64,000 bases of DNA from Brevibacterium iodinum ATCC 49514 (lineage in GTDB: Bacteria; Actinomycetota; Actinomycetes; Actinomycetales; Brevibacteriaceae), in the NCBI RefSeq assembly GCF_900169265.1, contig NZ_FXYX01000019.1, positions 1 through 64,000 of the forward strand, given 5' to 3'. The notes under the pieces were generated by a model. That model saw only the letters and a program-made list of their open reading frames with translations, had not been told where the DNA came from and searched no databases. The position numbers were made by a program, and so were the translations under genes. Of this stretch, positions 52,275 to 61,081 are shown piece after piece. Numbering within the stretch: the stretch's first letter is position 1; every line of letters starts with the position of its first letter.

Positions 52275-54437
52275 TCAGAGCATGCAGGAGACGCAGCCAT
52301 CGACCTCCGTGCCCTGCAGGGCAAGCTGCCGGAGCCGGATGTAGTAGATGGTCTTGATGCCCTTGCGCCACGCGTAGATCTGCGCCTTGTTGATGTCACG
52401 AGTGGTGGCGGTGTCCATGAAGAACAACGTCAGCGACAGCCCCTGGTCCACATGCTTCGTGGCCTCGGCATACGTGTCGATGATCTTCTCGTAGCCGATC
52501 TCGTAGGCATCCTGGTAGTACTCGAGATTGTCGTTGTCCATGAAGGGAGCCGGGTAGTACACGCGGCCGACCTTGCCCTCCTTGCGGATTTCGATCTTCG
52601 ATGCCACCGGGTGGATCGACGAGGTCGAGTTGTTGATGTAGGAGATCGAACCGGTCGGCGGCACGGCCTGGAGGTTCTGGTTGTAGATGCCGTGCTCAGC
52701 CACTTGAGCCTTGAGCTCGCGCCAGTCGTCCTGGGTCGGGATGTGCACGCCTGCTTCGGAGAACAGCTCGGTCACACGAGCGGTGCGCGGCTGCCAGACC
52801 TCATCGGTGTACTTGTCGAAGTATTCGCCTGTGGCGTACTTCGACCGCTCGAAGCCGGCGAAGGTCTCACCGCGCTCCTTCGCGATTTCCATCGACGCCC
52901 GCACACAGTGGTAGGCGACGGTGTAGAAGTACATGTTCGTGAAGTCCAGGCCCTCATCGGAACCGTAGTAGATGTGCTCACGAGCAAGGTAGCCGTGGAG
53001 GTTCATCTGCCCCAGGCCGATGGCATGCGACATGTCGTTGCCGCGGGCGATCGAAGGCACGGACTGGATGTTCGAGGTCTCGGCGACCGCAGTGAGTCCG
53101 CGGATCGCGGTCTCGATCGTCTGCCCGAAGTTGCTCGAGTCCATCGTCAGAGCGATGTTGAGCGAACCGAGGTTGCAGGAGATGTCCTTGCCGACGACGT
53201 CATAGCCGAGATCGTCGTCGTACTTGCTCGGTTCGGAGACCTGGAGGATCTCCGAGCACAGGTTGGACATGATGATCTTGCCGTCGATCGGGTTCGCCTT
53301 GTTGACGGTGTCCTCGAACATCACGTACGGGTAGCCGGACTCGAACTGGATCTCGGCCAGAGTCTGGAAGAACTCGCGGGCGTTGATCTTCTTCTTCTTG
53401 ATCGCCGCGTTGTCGACGAGTTCGGTGTACTTCTCGGTGACGTTGATGTCGGAGAAGGGCACACCGTAGACGCGCTCGACGTCATAGGGGCTGAAGAGGT
53501 ACATGTCCTCGTTGCGCTTGGCCAGTTCGAAGGTGATGTCCGGGATCACGACGCCCAGGGACAGGGTCTTGATCCGGATCTTCTCATCGGCGTTCTCGCG
53601 CTTGGTGTCGAGGAACTTGTAGATGTCGGGGTGGTGGGCGTGCAGGTACACGGCACCGGCACCCTGGCGGGCTCCGAGCTGGTTGGCGTAGGAGAACGAG
53701 TCCTCGAGCAGCTTCATGACGGGGATGACGCCCGAAGACTGGTTCTCGATCTTCTTGATCGGTGCACCGGACTCGCGGATGTTCGTCAGAGCGAAGGCCA
53801 CGCCGCCGCCGCGCTTGGACAGCTGCAGAGCGGAGTTGATGGACCTACCGATCGACTCCATATTGTCTTCGATGCGCAGCAGGAAGCAGGAGACGAGCTC
53901 ACCGCGCTGCTTCTTGCCGGCGTTGAGGAACGTCGGGGTGGCCGGCTGGAAGCGGCCGGCGATGATCTCGTCGACGAGCTCGGTGGCCAGAGTCTCGTCT
54001 CCGCGAGCCAGGAAGAGAGCGACCATGACGACGCGGTCCTCGAAGCGTTCGAGATAGCGCTTTCCGTCGAAGGTCTTCAGCGTGTAGGAGGTGTAGAACT
54101 TGAACGCGCCGAGGAAGGTCTGGAAGCGGAACTTCTGATCGTAGGCGCGCGTCGAGAGCTGCTCGATGAAATCGAACGAGTACTGCTCCAGAACCTCGGG
54201 CTCGTAGTAGTCCTTCTCGACGAGGTAGTCGAGCTTCTCCTTGAGGTTGTGGAAGAAGACGGTGTTGTTGTTGACGTGCTGCAGGAAGTACTGCCGGGCA
54301 GCCTGCTTGTCACGCTCGAACTGGATCCTGCCGTCCTCGTCGTACAGGTTCAGCATCGCGTTGAGCGCGTGGTAATCCAGATCCGTCTCTTCGCGGATGA
54401 TGTCCTCTACATTGCGGTCTTCAGCGAGCTCGCGCAC
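52275..54437 (-). CDS. nrdE: Class Ib ribonucleotide reductase, alpha subunit
   Basis: About 720 residues from GTG 54437, overlapping nrdI by 31 bp. Active-site elements: [20 protein letters not shown] with the first redox Cys in [22 protein letters not shown] with the thiyl-radical Cys, [20 protein letters not shown], and the C-terminal CxxC tail [11 protein letters not shown]. It reduces ribonucleoside diphosphates to deoxynucleotides. Short N-terminus without an ATP cone, as expected for NrdE. Confidence 0.96.
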   Translation of the reverse strand: MRELAEDRNVEDIIREETDLDYHALNAMLNLYDEDGRIQFERDKQAARQYFLQHVNNNTVFFHNLKEKLDYLVEKDYYEPEVLEQYSFDFIEQLSTRAYDQKFRFQTFLGAFKFYTSYTLKTFDGKRYLERFEDRVVMVALFLARGDETLATELVDEIIAGRFQPATPTFLNAGKKQRGELVSCFLLRIEDNMESIGRSINSALQLSKRGGGVAFALTNIRESGAPIKKIENQSSGVIPVMKLLEDSFSYANQLGARQGAGAVYLHAHHPDIYKFLDTKRENADEKIRIKTLSLGVVIPDITFELAKRNEDMYLFSPYDVERVYGVPFSDINVTEKYTELVDNAAIKKKKINAREFFQTLAEIQFESGYPYVMFEDTVNKANPIDGKIIMSNLCSEILQVSEPSKYDDDLGYDVVGKDISCNLGSLNIALTMDSSNFGQTIETAIRGLTAVAETSNIQSVPSIARGNDMSHAIGLGQMNLHGYLAREHIYYGSDEGLDFTNMYFYTVAYHCVRASMEIAKERGETFAGFERSKYATGEYFDKYTDEVWQPRTARVTELFSEAGVHIPTQDDWRELKAQVAEHGIYNQNLQAVPPTGSISYINNSTSSIHPVASKIEIRKEGKVGRVYYPAPFMDNDNLEYYQDAYEIGYEKIIDTYAEATKHVDQGLSLTLFFMDTATTRDINKAQIYAWRKGIKTIYYIRLRQLALQGTEVDGCVSCML

Positions 54438-54820
54438 AGTTTGTCCAATCCTAGGTTGACAGCGTCGACATCTTCCTGAGTGCCCAGGAGTTCGACTCGA
54501 TACATGAGGGGTACTTGACACTTTGCCGCGACCTTGAAGGCCGCGCGGCAGTAGTCCATGCCGAAGTTCGTGTTTCCGGCGCCGATGACACCGACCAGAT
54601 GGCGCCGGTTCTCTTCGACATTGAGGAACTTGATGACTTGTTTGGGAACAGCCCCACGATTGCGACCGGCCCCATAGGTGGGGGTGACGAGAACGAATGG
54701 CTCATCCACTCGCAGCGTCGGCTCCTTGGTCAACGTCGGCAACCGCACTGCCGGGTGACGCAGCTTCGCGACGAAGCGGTGCGTGTACTCGGAATTGGCG
54801 GAGAAGTAGACCAGCAGCAT
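54407..54820 (-). CDS. nrdI: Flavodoxin-like NrdI protein
   Basis: 137 residues. Flavodoxin-like fold: [20 protein letters not shown] (FMN phosphate loop), [20 protein letters not shown] and [19 protein letters not shown]. NrdI supplies oxidant for assembling the Mn-tyrosyl radical in NrdF. The stop lies inside nrdE; the start is 2 bp after the nrdH stop, so the three are tightly coupled. Confidence 0.95.
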   Translation of the reverse strand: MLLVYFSANSEYTHRFVAKLRHPAVRLPTLTKEPTLRVDEPFVLVTPTYGAGRNRGAVPKQVIKFLNVEENRRHLVGVIGAGNTNFGMDYCRAAFKVAAKCQVPLMYRVELLGTQEDVDAVNLGLDKLCASSLKTAM

Positions 54821-54822
54821 TG

Positions 54823-55068
54823 TCAGGCCACGACGGACGCAGACTGTTCGCCGGTCAGGGTGGCGATCTTGTCCGGACGGAAGCCCGACCAGTGATCGTT
54901 GTCGGTGACGACGACGGGAGCCTGCATGTAGCCCATGGCCTTGACGACGTCGAGGGCGTTCTCGTCGACGCTGAGATCCACCGACTTGTACTTCAGGCCC
55001 TTGGCGTCGAGAGCACGGTAGGTGGCGTTGCACTGGACGCAAGCTGGCTTGGTGTACACGGTGATCAT
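54823..55068 (-). CDS. nrdH: Glutaredoxin-like NrdH redoxin
   Basis: 81 residues from ATG 55068 (GAAGGAG 7 nt upstream). Thioredoxin fold with active site [14 protein letters not shown] (CxxC) and the NrdH signature WSGFRPDKI near the C-terminus. Donates electrons to NrdE. First gene of nrdHIEF; the promoter region carries two NrdR boxes. Confidence 0.95.
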   Translation of the reverse strand: MITVYTKPACVQCNATYRALDAKGLKYKSVDLSVDENALDVVKAMGYMQAPVVVTDNDHWSGFRPDKIATLTGEQSASVVA

Positions 55069-55175
55069 GACGACTCCTTCATTCTGCTGTGCAGTTCGGC
55101 ATTCTGATGGCTGTGACCGTGTCCCGTCAACTGCTCGATCATGATGAATATCACGAGGCGCAGGCTCAGGGGCGA

Positions 55176-55222
55176 CCACTAGATGTTGTGTTCGGGTTAG
55201 ACCTTACCCCTATATCCAGTGT
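55176..55222 (-). promoter_or_regulatory. Pair of NrdR boxes upstream of nrdHIEF
   Basis: CCACTAGATGTTGTGT (55176-55191) and CCCCTATATCCAGTGT (55207-55222) both fit the NrdR consensus acaCtAtATcTtGtgt. They start exactly 31 bp apart, the usual three-turn spacing. About 110-155 bp before the nrdH start. NrdR with dATP represses RNR genes here. Confidence 0.85.
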
Positions 55223-55263
55223 TACACCAGTGTCATTTGCAGGTTCCACACCCTGTGTCATCA

Positions 55264-55416
55264 CCGTCCACAATCGTCCACAGGCTGTGAACGACACTCA
55301 TGTAGTTCGATCACCTGCGAGGACGCTGGGATCGGCGGCTTCGGGGCCGATTTTCGACCCGTTCTCCACCTCCGTTTTCCACCGCTGTCCACAGGAAAAA
55401 TTTTTGCCTGTGGGCA
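55264..55416. promoter_or_regulatory. Cluster of DnaA-box-like motifs with AT-centred palindrome
   Basis: GTCCACA occurs at 55266-55272, 55276-55282 and 55387-55393, contexts CCGTCCACA, TCGTCCACA and CTGTCCACA. The last forms a palindrome: CCACAGG-AAAAATTTTTG-CCTGTGG (55389-55413). Actinobacterial DnaA boxes are TT(A/G)TCCACA, so the best matches have one mismatch. DnaA control of nrd promoters is known in E. coli; here it is an inference. Confidence 0.45.
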
Positions 55417-55769
55417 TGTCGCGGAGCCCACGACCGACGATTCCGAACTCCCTCGTGCGGCACCGGTCACGTCGAGGCAGAGGCGATCATCACAGCACCT
55501 CCTCACATCCGTCCGTCGGTTCCATCGACGCTACAGCCCGGTCCTGACATGAGATGGCCGTGCTGTGAATGCAGGTGGCGGACGGAGGCACGTCGGACTT
55601 GGCACTGCTCCGTGTGTCAGCACTGCAACGTTCTCGGCTGTTGCGTGTCAGTGCCAGCCAATATGCTGGAGACCACAGAAACGCATCAGACGGCGTGGCT
55701 GAACGACCACAGTGACACCGAAAGACACGCGGCATCGAGGCACCAGTGACACCGAGAGACTGAGGGACC

Positions 55770-56765
55770 ATGACGGCAACGGCACCGGCGAACACGCAGG
55801 AGATCGCGCACGCACAGACGATCCTCAAGGCTCTGGAGTCCTACCTCGACGATTTCGTCGTCGGGCAGCAGCGCCTGCGCGAATCCCTGCTCATCGGACT
55901 TCTCTCCAGCGGTCACCTGCTGCTGGAGAGTGTGCCGGGGCTGGCGAAGACCACGGCGGCCGCGGCTCTGGCCAATGCCGTGGACGGCAAGTTCTCCCGC
56001 ATCCAGTGCACCCCGGATCTGCTGCCGGCCGACATCATCGGCTCGCAGATCTACAACGCACACGAGGGGTCGTTCAACACCGTGCTCGGTCCCGTGCATG
56101 CGAACATCGTCCTGCTCGATGAGATCAACCGGTCGTCGGCGAAGACCCAGTCGGCGATGCTCGAGGCCATGCAGGAGAAGCAGACGACGATCGGCGGCAA
56201 ACGCTTCGACCTCCCCCGCCCCTTCCTCGTCATGGCCACGCAGAACCCGATCGAACAGGAGGGCACCTACCAGCTGCCCGAAGCCCAACTCGACCGGTTC
56301 ATGATCAAGGACCTGCTCACCCACCCGAACCCCAGTGAAGAGGTCGAGATCCTCTCCCGCCTCGACTCCGGGGTCTTCGACAAGGACTCGGTGCCCGATC
56401 CGGCCTGCTCGCTCGACGATGTCGTGACCATGCAGAGCTACGCCCGCACCGTCTACATCGACCCGGCCATCACCCGCTACCTCGTCGAACTCGTCCACGC
56501 CACCCGCAATACGACGAAGTACCTCGGCCGCTTCGCCCCGTTCATCGAATACGGAGCCAGCCCGCGTGCCTCCATCGCGTTCACGAACGCCGGCCGGGCG
56601 CTGGCGATGATCCGCGGCCGCAACTACGTCATCCCCGAAGATATCAAGGACCTCGCCCACCGAGTGCTGGCCCACCGCATCCAACTCAACTTCGAAGCCG
56701 CCGCCGAGAACATCACGAGCGCCCAGATCGTCGATGCCCTCCTCATGGCAGTGCCCACTCCCTGA
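55770..56765 (+). CDS. MoxR-type AAA+ ATPase
   Basis: 331 residues. Walker A in LLLESVPGLAKTTAAAALAN, Walker B in NIVLLDEINRSSAKTQSAML, sensor 1 in FLVMATQNPIEQEGTYQLPE, and an arginine-finger/sensor 2 region (GASPRASIAF). MoxR ATPases act as chaperones, often for VWA-domain partners encoded beside them, which is the case here. First of six tightly packed genes. Confidence 0.95.
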   Translation: MTATAPANTQEIAHAQTILKALESYLDDFVVGQQRLRESLLIGLLSSGHLLLESVPGLAKTTAAAALANAVDGKFSRIQCTPDLLPADIIGSQIYNAHEGSFNTVLGPVHANIVLLDEINRSSAKTQSAMLEAMQEKQTTIGGKRFDLPRPFLVMATQNPIEQEGTYQLPEAQLDRFMIKDLLTHPNPSEEVEILSRLDSGVFDKDSVPDPACSLDDVVTMQSYARTVYIDPAITRYLVELVHATRNTTKYLGRFAPFIEYGASPRASIAFTNAGRALAMIRGRNYVIPEDIKDLAHRVLAHRIQLNFEAAAENITSAQIVDALLMAVPTP

Positions 56766-56777
56766 TCGGCTGCCGCG

Positions 56778-57662
56778 ATGACTGTCCTGCTCAACCGAAT
56801 CAAGGCGCGGCTGACCATCCACGCCCATCGGAGGACCCGGCGCCTCCTCGACGGCGACTACTCCTCGGTCTTCCACGGCCACAGCCTCGACTTCGACGAT
56901 CTGCGCGACTACATCCCCGGCGACGAGATCCGCGACATCGATTGGAAAGCCACCGCCAGGCACACAGAACCCCTGGTCAAACGCTATGTCGCTCACCGTC
57001 GGCACATCCTCGGCCTCGTCGTCGACACCTCCCGGAACTTCGACGCCGTGACCTCCGCCGGAGCCGACAAACGCCACCTGGCCATCCTCATGGCCGGGAT
57101 GGTCGGCTACCTCGCCGTCCGCCACGCCGACGACGTCATGCTCATCCACGGAAACGCCGGTCACACCACCGCTTCCCCGCGGAAAGGCAGCGAGGCCCAC
57201 CTCGAGCACCTCCTGCAGCAGATCCTCGCCGAGACCGGCAGCGACTCCCCCGGGTCGATCAACACCCAGCTGCAGTGGATCACCAGCCATATCAATCATC
57301 GGATGCTGTTGGTCGTCATCTCCGATCAGGCCCCGCTGGGACCGGAGGCCGAAGCGACGATCCGTCGGCTGCGCGCCCAACATGAGGTCCTGTGGATCAC
57401 GATCACCGACGCGGACCTCGCGGGACTGCCGCCCGCCTCGGCGCCGTTCGACATCGCCCGACCCGACCATGGACTGCCTACCTCGGTGATGACGAAACCC
57501 GAGGTCCGACAGGAATTCGCCCTCGCCGAGGCGGCCCGTCGTCAGCAGCGCATCGACCTTCTCTCCAAGCTGGGCATCGCCCACATCGAAATCGACCATC
57601 CGAAGTCGGCCCTCGGCCGACTGCACACTCTTCTGCTGAGGCACCGCCGTGGGCCCCGCTGA
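56778..57662 (+). CDS. DUF58 domain protein
   Basis: 294 residues. The DUF58 signature FDDLRDYIPGDEIRDIDWKA, followed by TARHTEPLVKRYVAHRRHIL and the VWA-like core LGLVVDTSRNFDAVTSAGAD. Ubiquitous partner of MoxR ATPases in envelope-stress or metal-insertion systems; molecular role not settled. No membrane span, so cytoplasmic. Begins 12 bp after moxR and overlaps the next gene by 14 bp. Confidence 0.92.
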   Translation: MTVLLNRIKARLTIHAHRRTRRLLDGDYSSVFHGHSLDFDDLRDYIPGDEIRDIDWKATARHTEPLVKRYVAHRRHILGLVVDTSRNFDAVTSAGADKRHLAILMAGMVGYLAVRHADDVMLIHGNAGHTTASPRKGSEAHLEHLLQQILAETGSDSPGSINTQLQWITSHINHRMLLVVISDQAPLGPEAEATIRRLRAQHEVLWITITDADLAGLPPASAPFDIARPDHGLPTSVMTKPEVRQEFALAEAARRQQRIDLLSKLGIAHIEIDHPKSALGRLHTLLLRHRRGPR

Positions 57663-58101
57663 ACTCATCGGGCCTCTGGAGGTCTCACCGGCGTGGTACG
57701 TGGCAGCCTGCTTCGTCCTGCTGCTGGCGTGCGGAAACCTCTTCGCCCCGCTCTTCCGCGCCGCCGCCGGGGTCACCTCAGCGGATGGACCGCGCATCCC
57801 GATTCCCGTGCGCAGCACCTACCTCTCCCGCATCAGCGCCGTGGAGACGGGTCTGACCGCAGAATGGGCGGACGTGCGCGAATCGGCACAGCAGCTGGCG
57901 ACGATCGTGCGCGAATTCGCCCATGACGCATGGGGCGTCAAAGCCGAGCACCTGACCTACCGCGATGCAGCAGTCGCCGGTCTCGACGACCTCGCGCAGT
58001 GCCTGCTCGGCCTCTACGAGGCGGAGTTCGCCGAAGCCGAACCGGCCGGCCTGCAGCCGCAGATCGCTGAGGCCCGGACGTTGGTAGCGCGATGGTCCTG
58101 A
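57649..58101 (+). CDS. Small membrane protein of the MoxR operon (DUF4381-like position)
   Basis: 150 residues from GTG 57649. One N-terminal span (WYVAACFVLLLACGNLFAPL), the rest a mostly helical soluble domain (RESAQQLATIVREFAHDAWG, DDLAQCLLGLYEAEFAEAEP). In equivalent operons the gene at this position encodes a DUF4381-type accessory; similarity here is positional and by size, not by a motif I can name. Overlaps its neighbours on both sides (14 and 10 bp). Confidence 0.8.
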   Translation: MGPAELIGPLEVSPAWYVAACFVLLLACGNLFAPLFRAAAGVTSADGPRIPIPVRSTYLSRISAVETGLTAEWADVRESAQQLATIVREFAHDAWGVKAEHLTYRDAAVAGLDDLAQCLLGLYEAEFAEAEPAGLQPQIAEARTLVARWS

Positions 58102-59066
58102 TGTTCTGGTGGCTGGCGCTCATCCTGCTGGCCCTCGCCGCAGCCGCCGTCTTCTGGCTCCGCCGTCCGAAGACGACGGAGTCCTCATTGGCCGTGGCCC
58201 ACAGCGGACGGATGACGAGCCTGCCGAGTTTCCGCAGGGCCATGCGCAGACGGCTGGTGACCACGGTCGCCCTCCTCGGTGTCATCGTCCTCACCGGGCT
58301 GTCCGCACTGGCGGGAGTCGCACGTCCGGCCTGGGTGGAGACGGTCAACCCGGAACGGAAAATGCGCGATGTCATGCTCTGCCTCGACGTGTCCGGGTCG
58401 ATGCTCGGCTACGACGCCGACCTGCTCGAGTCCTACCAGGAGCTCGTCGACCGCTTCGACGGCGAACGCATCGGCCTGACCGTCTTCAATGCCACCGCGG
58501 TCTCCGCATTCCCGCTCACCGACGACTACGACATGGTCCAGAACTACCTCGCCGAGGCCGAGGAGGGGTTCCGCACCTGGGGTGCAGAGGGCACCGACTA
58601 CTCGTGGTCGACCTCTCCGCCGAACATCGGCGGCTCCTCACTCATCGGCGACGGACTCGTCAGCTGCGTCGACAACTTCGACCGACAGGACGAGGACCGG
58701 TCCCGGTCGATCATCTTCGCCACGGACAATATGCTCGCCGGTGAGCCGCTCTTCGAACTCAACGAAGCCGCCGATATCGCCGTCGACGCAAAAGTCCGCG
58801 TCTACAGCCTCTCCCCTCCCTCGGTGCTGACGACCACTCAGACGAAGGAGCTGCGATCCGTGTCCGACCGTACCGGCGGCGAACAGTTCGACATGGGTTC
58901 GGCCTCGACGATCGACCGCATCGTCGAGGAGATCCAGAGCCAGGAAGCGGCGAACACCCCCGGCCGTTCATACACGATCGTCCACGATATGCCGGTGGTT
59001 CCGCTCGCACTCGCCGCCTTCGGCCTCGCCGGAGTGTTCGTGCTGGCGTGGAGGACGAAATCATGA
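58092..59066 (+). CDS. VWA domain membrane protein (BatA-like)
   Basis: 324 residues. Two N-terminal spans (FWWLALILLALAAAAVFWL and VALLGVIVLTGLSALAGVA), a von Willebrand A domain with the complete metal-ion site D-x-S-x-S in VMLCLDVSGSMLGYDADLLE, and a C-terminal span. Two Cys (MLCLD, LVSCVDNF) lie in the domain. Expected to face outside and bind partners through the metal site; MoxR would remodel it. Confidence 0.92.
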   Translation: MVLMFWWLALILLALAAAAVFWLRRPKTTESSLAVAHSGRMTSLPSFRRAMRRRLVTTVALLGVIVLTGLSALAGVARPAWVETVNPERKMRDVMLCLDVSGSMLGYDADLLESYQELVDRFDGERIGLTVFNATAVSAFPLTDDYDMVQNYLAEAEEGFRTWGAEGTDYSWSTSPPNIGGSSLIGDGLVSCVDNFDRQDEDRSRSIIFATDNMLAGEPLFELNEAADIAVDAKVRVYSLSPPSVLTTTQTKELRSVSDRTGGEQFDMGSASTIDRIVEEIQSQEAANTPGRSYTIVHDMPVVPLALAAFGLAGVFVLAWRTKS

Positions 59067-60229
59067 TCTTCGATCCCGTCTTTACCTGGTTCGGCTGGGG
59101 CTTCATCGTCCTCGCCCTGCTCACCGTGTGCATCATCCCCGCCATCCGCGGCGACGGAGCACGCTGGAAATGGTTCGCCCGCATGGGTGTCGTCGCCGTG
59201 CTCGCCATCGCACTGGCACGCCCCGGCATCCCCATCAAATCCTCGACCGAGGAGTACGAGGCACGAGCCGATGTCTACTTCGTCGTCGACGTCACGACGT
59301 CGATGGCCGCCGAGGACTTCGACGGGGACAACACCCGCCTCGAGGGGGTCAAGGAGGACATGCTCGAACTCTCCGACGCCTTCCCCGGCACCCGGCTGAG
59401 CATCATCACCTTCGCTTCGACCGCAGCCACTGTGATGCCGCTGACGACCGACCACGCCGCCTTCGCCTCCGCCGTCGACGTCCTCGAACCCGAATCATCC
59501 ATGAATTCCAGAGGCTCATCGATCACCGAGGCCGGTGAGGAGCTCGATAAGCGGATGACCTCGAACGATGAGGACCGCCCGGAGAACAAGAACGTCGTGT
59601 TCTACTTCGGCGACGGTGAGCAGACCGTATCGGAGAATCCGGAGTCGTGGTCGCCGTTCGCCTCCCGCATCGACAGCGGCGCCGTCTTCGGATACGGCAC
59701 CGATCAAGGCGGGAAGATGCGCGACAGCCAGCCTTTCGGCTTTGGGTCCGGTGTCGGTGATCCCGGCAATGCGCCCGGCATCGGCGACCCCGATGACCCA
59801 GATGACGATCAGGCACCTCCCGAGTACATCCAGGACCGCAACGGCAATCCGGGGATCTCGCAGATCGACGAGGGCAACCTGCGCCAGATCGCCTCGGACC
59901 TCGACGTCGACTACCACCACCGGAACGGAAACGGCGCGATCTCCAGCGTCTACACCGCCCCGAAATACGATCAGGCCCTGGTGAAGAAGGACGGCCGGGT
60001 CACCGTCGACGAATACTATTGGGTCCCGCTCATCCTCGTCTTCGCGTGGATCGCCGTGGAGCTCGTCTTCGGAGTCCGCGAATACCTTCGCCTCAAGGCG
60101 ATCACCCCCAAGCGACCTCACCGAGGCGGCCCACCCGGTCCCGGAGGTCCGTTTGGTCCCGGAGGCCTACACGGCCCCAGCGGATCGGTTCCTTACCAGC
60201 CGGTGCCCTACCAGGGAGGTCCGCGATGA
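59063..60229 (+). CDS. VWA domain membrane protein (BatB-like) with variant metal site
   Basis: 388 residues from ATG 59063, overlapping the previous stop. Two N-terminal spans, a VWA domain whose metal site reads YFVVDVTTSMAAEDFDGDNT, i.e. D-x-T-x-S instead of D-x-S-x-S, then GRMS-like segments and a Pro/Asp/Gly-rich insert (about 225-260). A C-terminal span (VPLILVFAWIAVELVFGV) is followed by a Pro/Gly/Tyr-rich cytoplasmic tail. Pairs with the preceding VWA protein. Confidence 0.9.
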   Translation: MIFDPVFTWFGWGFIVLALLTVCIIPAIRGDGARWKWFARMGVVAVLAIALARPGIPIKSSTEEYEARADVYFVVDVTTSMAAEDFDGDNTRLEGVKEDMLELSDAFPGTRLSIITFASTAATVMPLTTDHAAFASAVDVLEPESSMNSRGSSITEAGEELDKRMTSNDEDRPENKNVVFYFGDGEQTVSENPESWSPFASRIDSGAVFGYGTDQGGKMRDSQPFGFGSGVGDPGNAPGIGDPDDPDDDQAPPEYIQDRNGNPGISQIDEGNLRQIASDLDVDYHHRNGNGAISSVYTAPKYDQALVKKDGRVTVDEYYWVPLILVFAWIAVELVFGVREYLRLKAITPKRPHRGGPPGPGGPFGPGGLHGPSGSVPYQPVPYQGGPR

Positions 60230-61011
60230 ACCGCCTGCAGAATCTGTGGTCACGGCTGCGTCGGATCACGAAGATCAACCTCATCCTCGGCACAATATTC
60301 GCCCTGGTCTTCGGCTATATCGCCATGGCCACATACTTCGGAACAGCCTCGCAGGTCAGATACACCTCGAATGACTTCCCCGGTGCCAAGAAGGCGGCGA
60401 CGGCGTTCCTTCGGGTCAGCCCGTTCCAACGCCATATCGGCTACTTCAACCGCGGCACTGCCGAGGCGGCCGTCGGCGACTACGACGCTGCCCAGACCGA
60501 TCTCGAAGCCGCTCTGGAGATCGCTCCGACCTCGGCCGAATGTGCCGTGCGGATCAACCTGTCCTTTGTCTATGAGAAGCAGGCAGATCAGATCGCCTCC
60601 CAGGACCCCGACCAGTCGCAGGAACTCTACGACCGTTCGCTGAAGACCCTCGAAGACGCGCCCGAGGAATGCCAGCCGAAGAAGAGCGAAGAGAAGCAGA
60701 AGAGCAGCCAGGCGAAGGAACGCGTCGAGGACAAGAAGCAGGGTGAGAAAGCCAAGGACGAGGGAACCGACGGCAGCGAGTCCGAGGACGAGGATTCGCA
60801 GGAGAAGGACTCCGGGGACGAGAAATCCTCCGGGGATGAAAGCCAGGACCCCGGGGAAGAGGAGGAGAAACCGGACGATTCCTCAGGCAAGTCCGAACGT
60901 GAGAAGAAGCGGGACGAGCTGGAGAAGCGCCGCGAGGACTCCGAACGACAGCAGCAACAGCAGGGTCCCGGCGGCGACGGGGGCCGGTCGAACCCGGAGA
61001 AACCCTGGTGA
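60226..61011 (+). CDS. TPR-type membrane protein with charged C-terminus (BatC-like)
   Basis: 261 residues. One N-terminal span (INLILGTIFALVFGYIAMAT), then tetratricopeptide-like helices (GYFNRGTAEAAVGDYDAAQT, DLEAALEIAPTSAECAVRIN, LSFVYEKQADQIASQDPDQS) with a Cys pair. From about residue 155 on it is a low-complexity Lys/Glu/Asp/Ser tail ending QQQQQGPGGDGGRSNPEKPW. Comparable to the TPR member of Bat-type operons. Last gene of the six-gene run; 4-bp overlap with the VWA gene. Confidence 0.88.
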   Translation: MNRLQNLWSRLRRITKINLILGTIFALVFGYIAMATYFGTASQVRYTSNDFPGAKKAATAFLRVSPFQRHIGYFNRGTAEAAVGDYDAAQTDLEAALEIAPTSAECAVRINLSFVYEKQADQIASQDPDQSQELYDRSLKTLEDAPEECQPKKSEEKQKSSQAKERVEDKKQGEKAKDEGTDGSESEDEDSQEKDSGDEKSSGDESQDPGEEEEKPDDSSGKSEREKKRDELEKRREDSERQQQQQGPGGDGGRSNPEKPW

Positions 61012-61081
61012 TCCTCGTCGACGAGGTCTGACCCCTCCGGGGCGTGGTGGCAGCGCTGATCCGCTGTGACATCATGAGTCC

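Larger units (their letters stand above)
55069..55769. other. 701-bp divergent region between nrdH and moxR
   Basis: Holds the NrdR box pair (55176-55222), a cluster of TCCACA motifs and an AT-centred palindrome (55264-55416). The rest, about 55420-55769, should contain the moxR promoter; short open frames there (for example 55549-55749) are Cys/Trp-rich and lack support. Confidence 0.6.

Noticed and set aside
55264-55416. Chromosomal origin of replication
   Set aside because: Only three imperfect boxes, and dnaA, dnaN, rpmH and parAB are not nearby.
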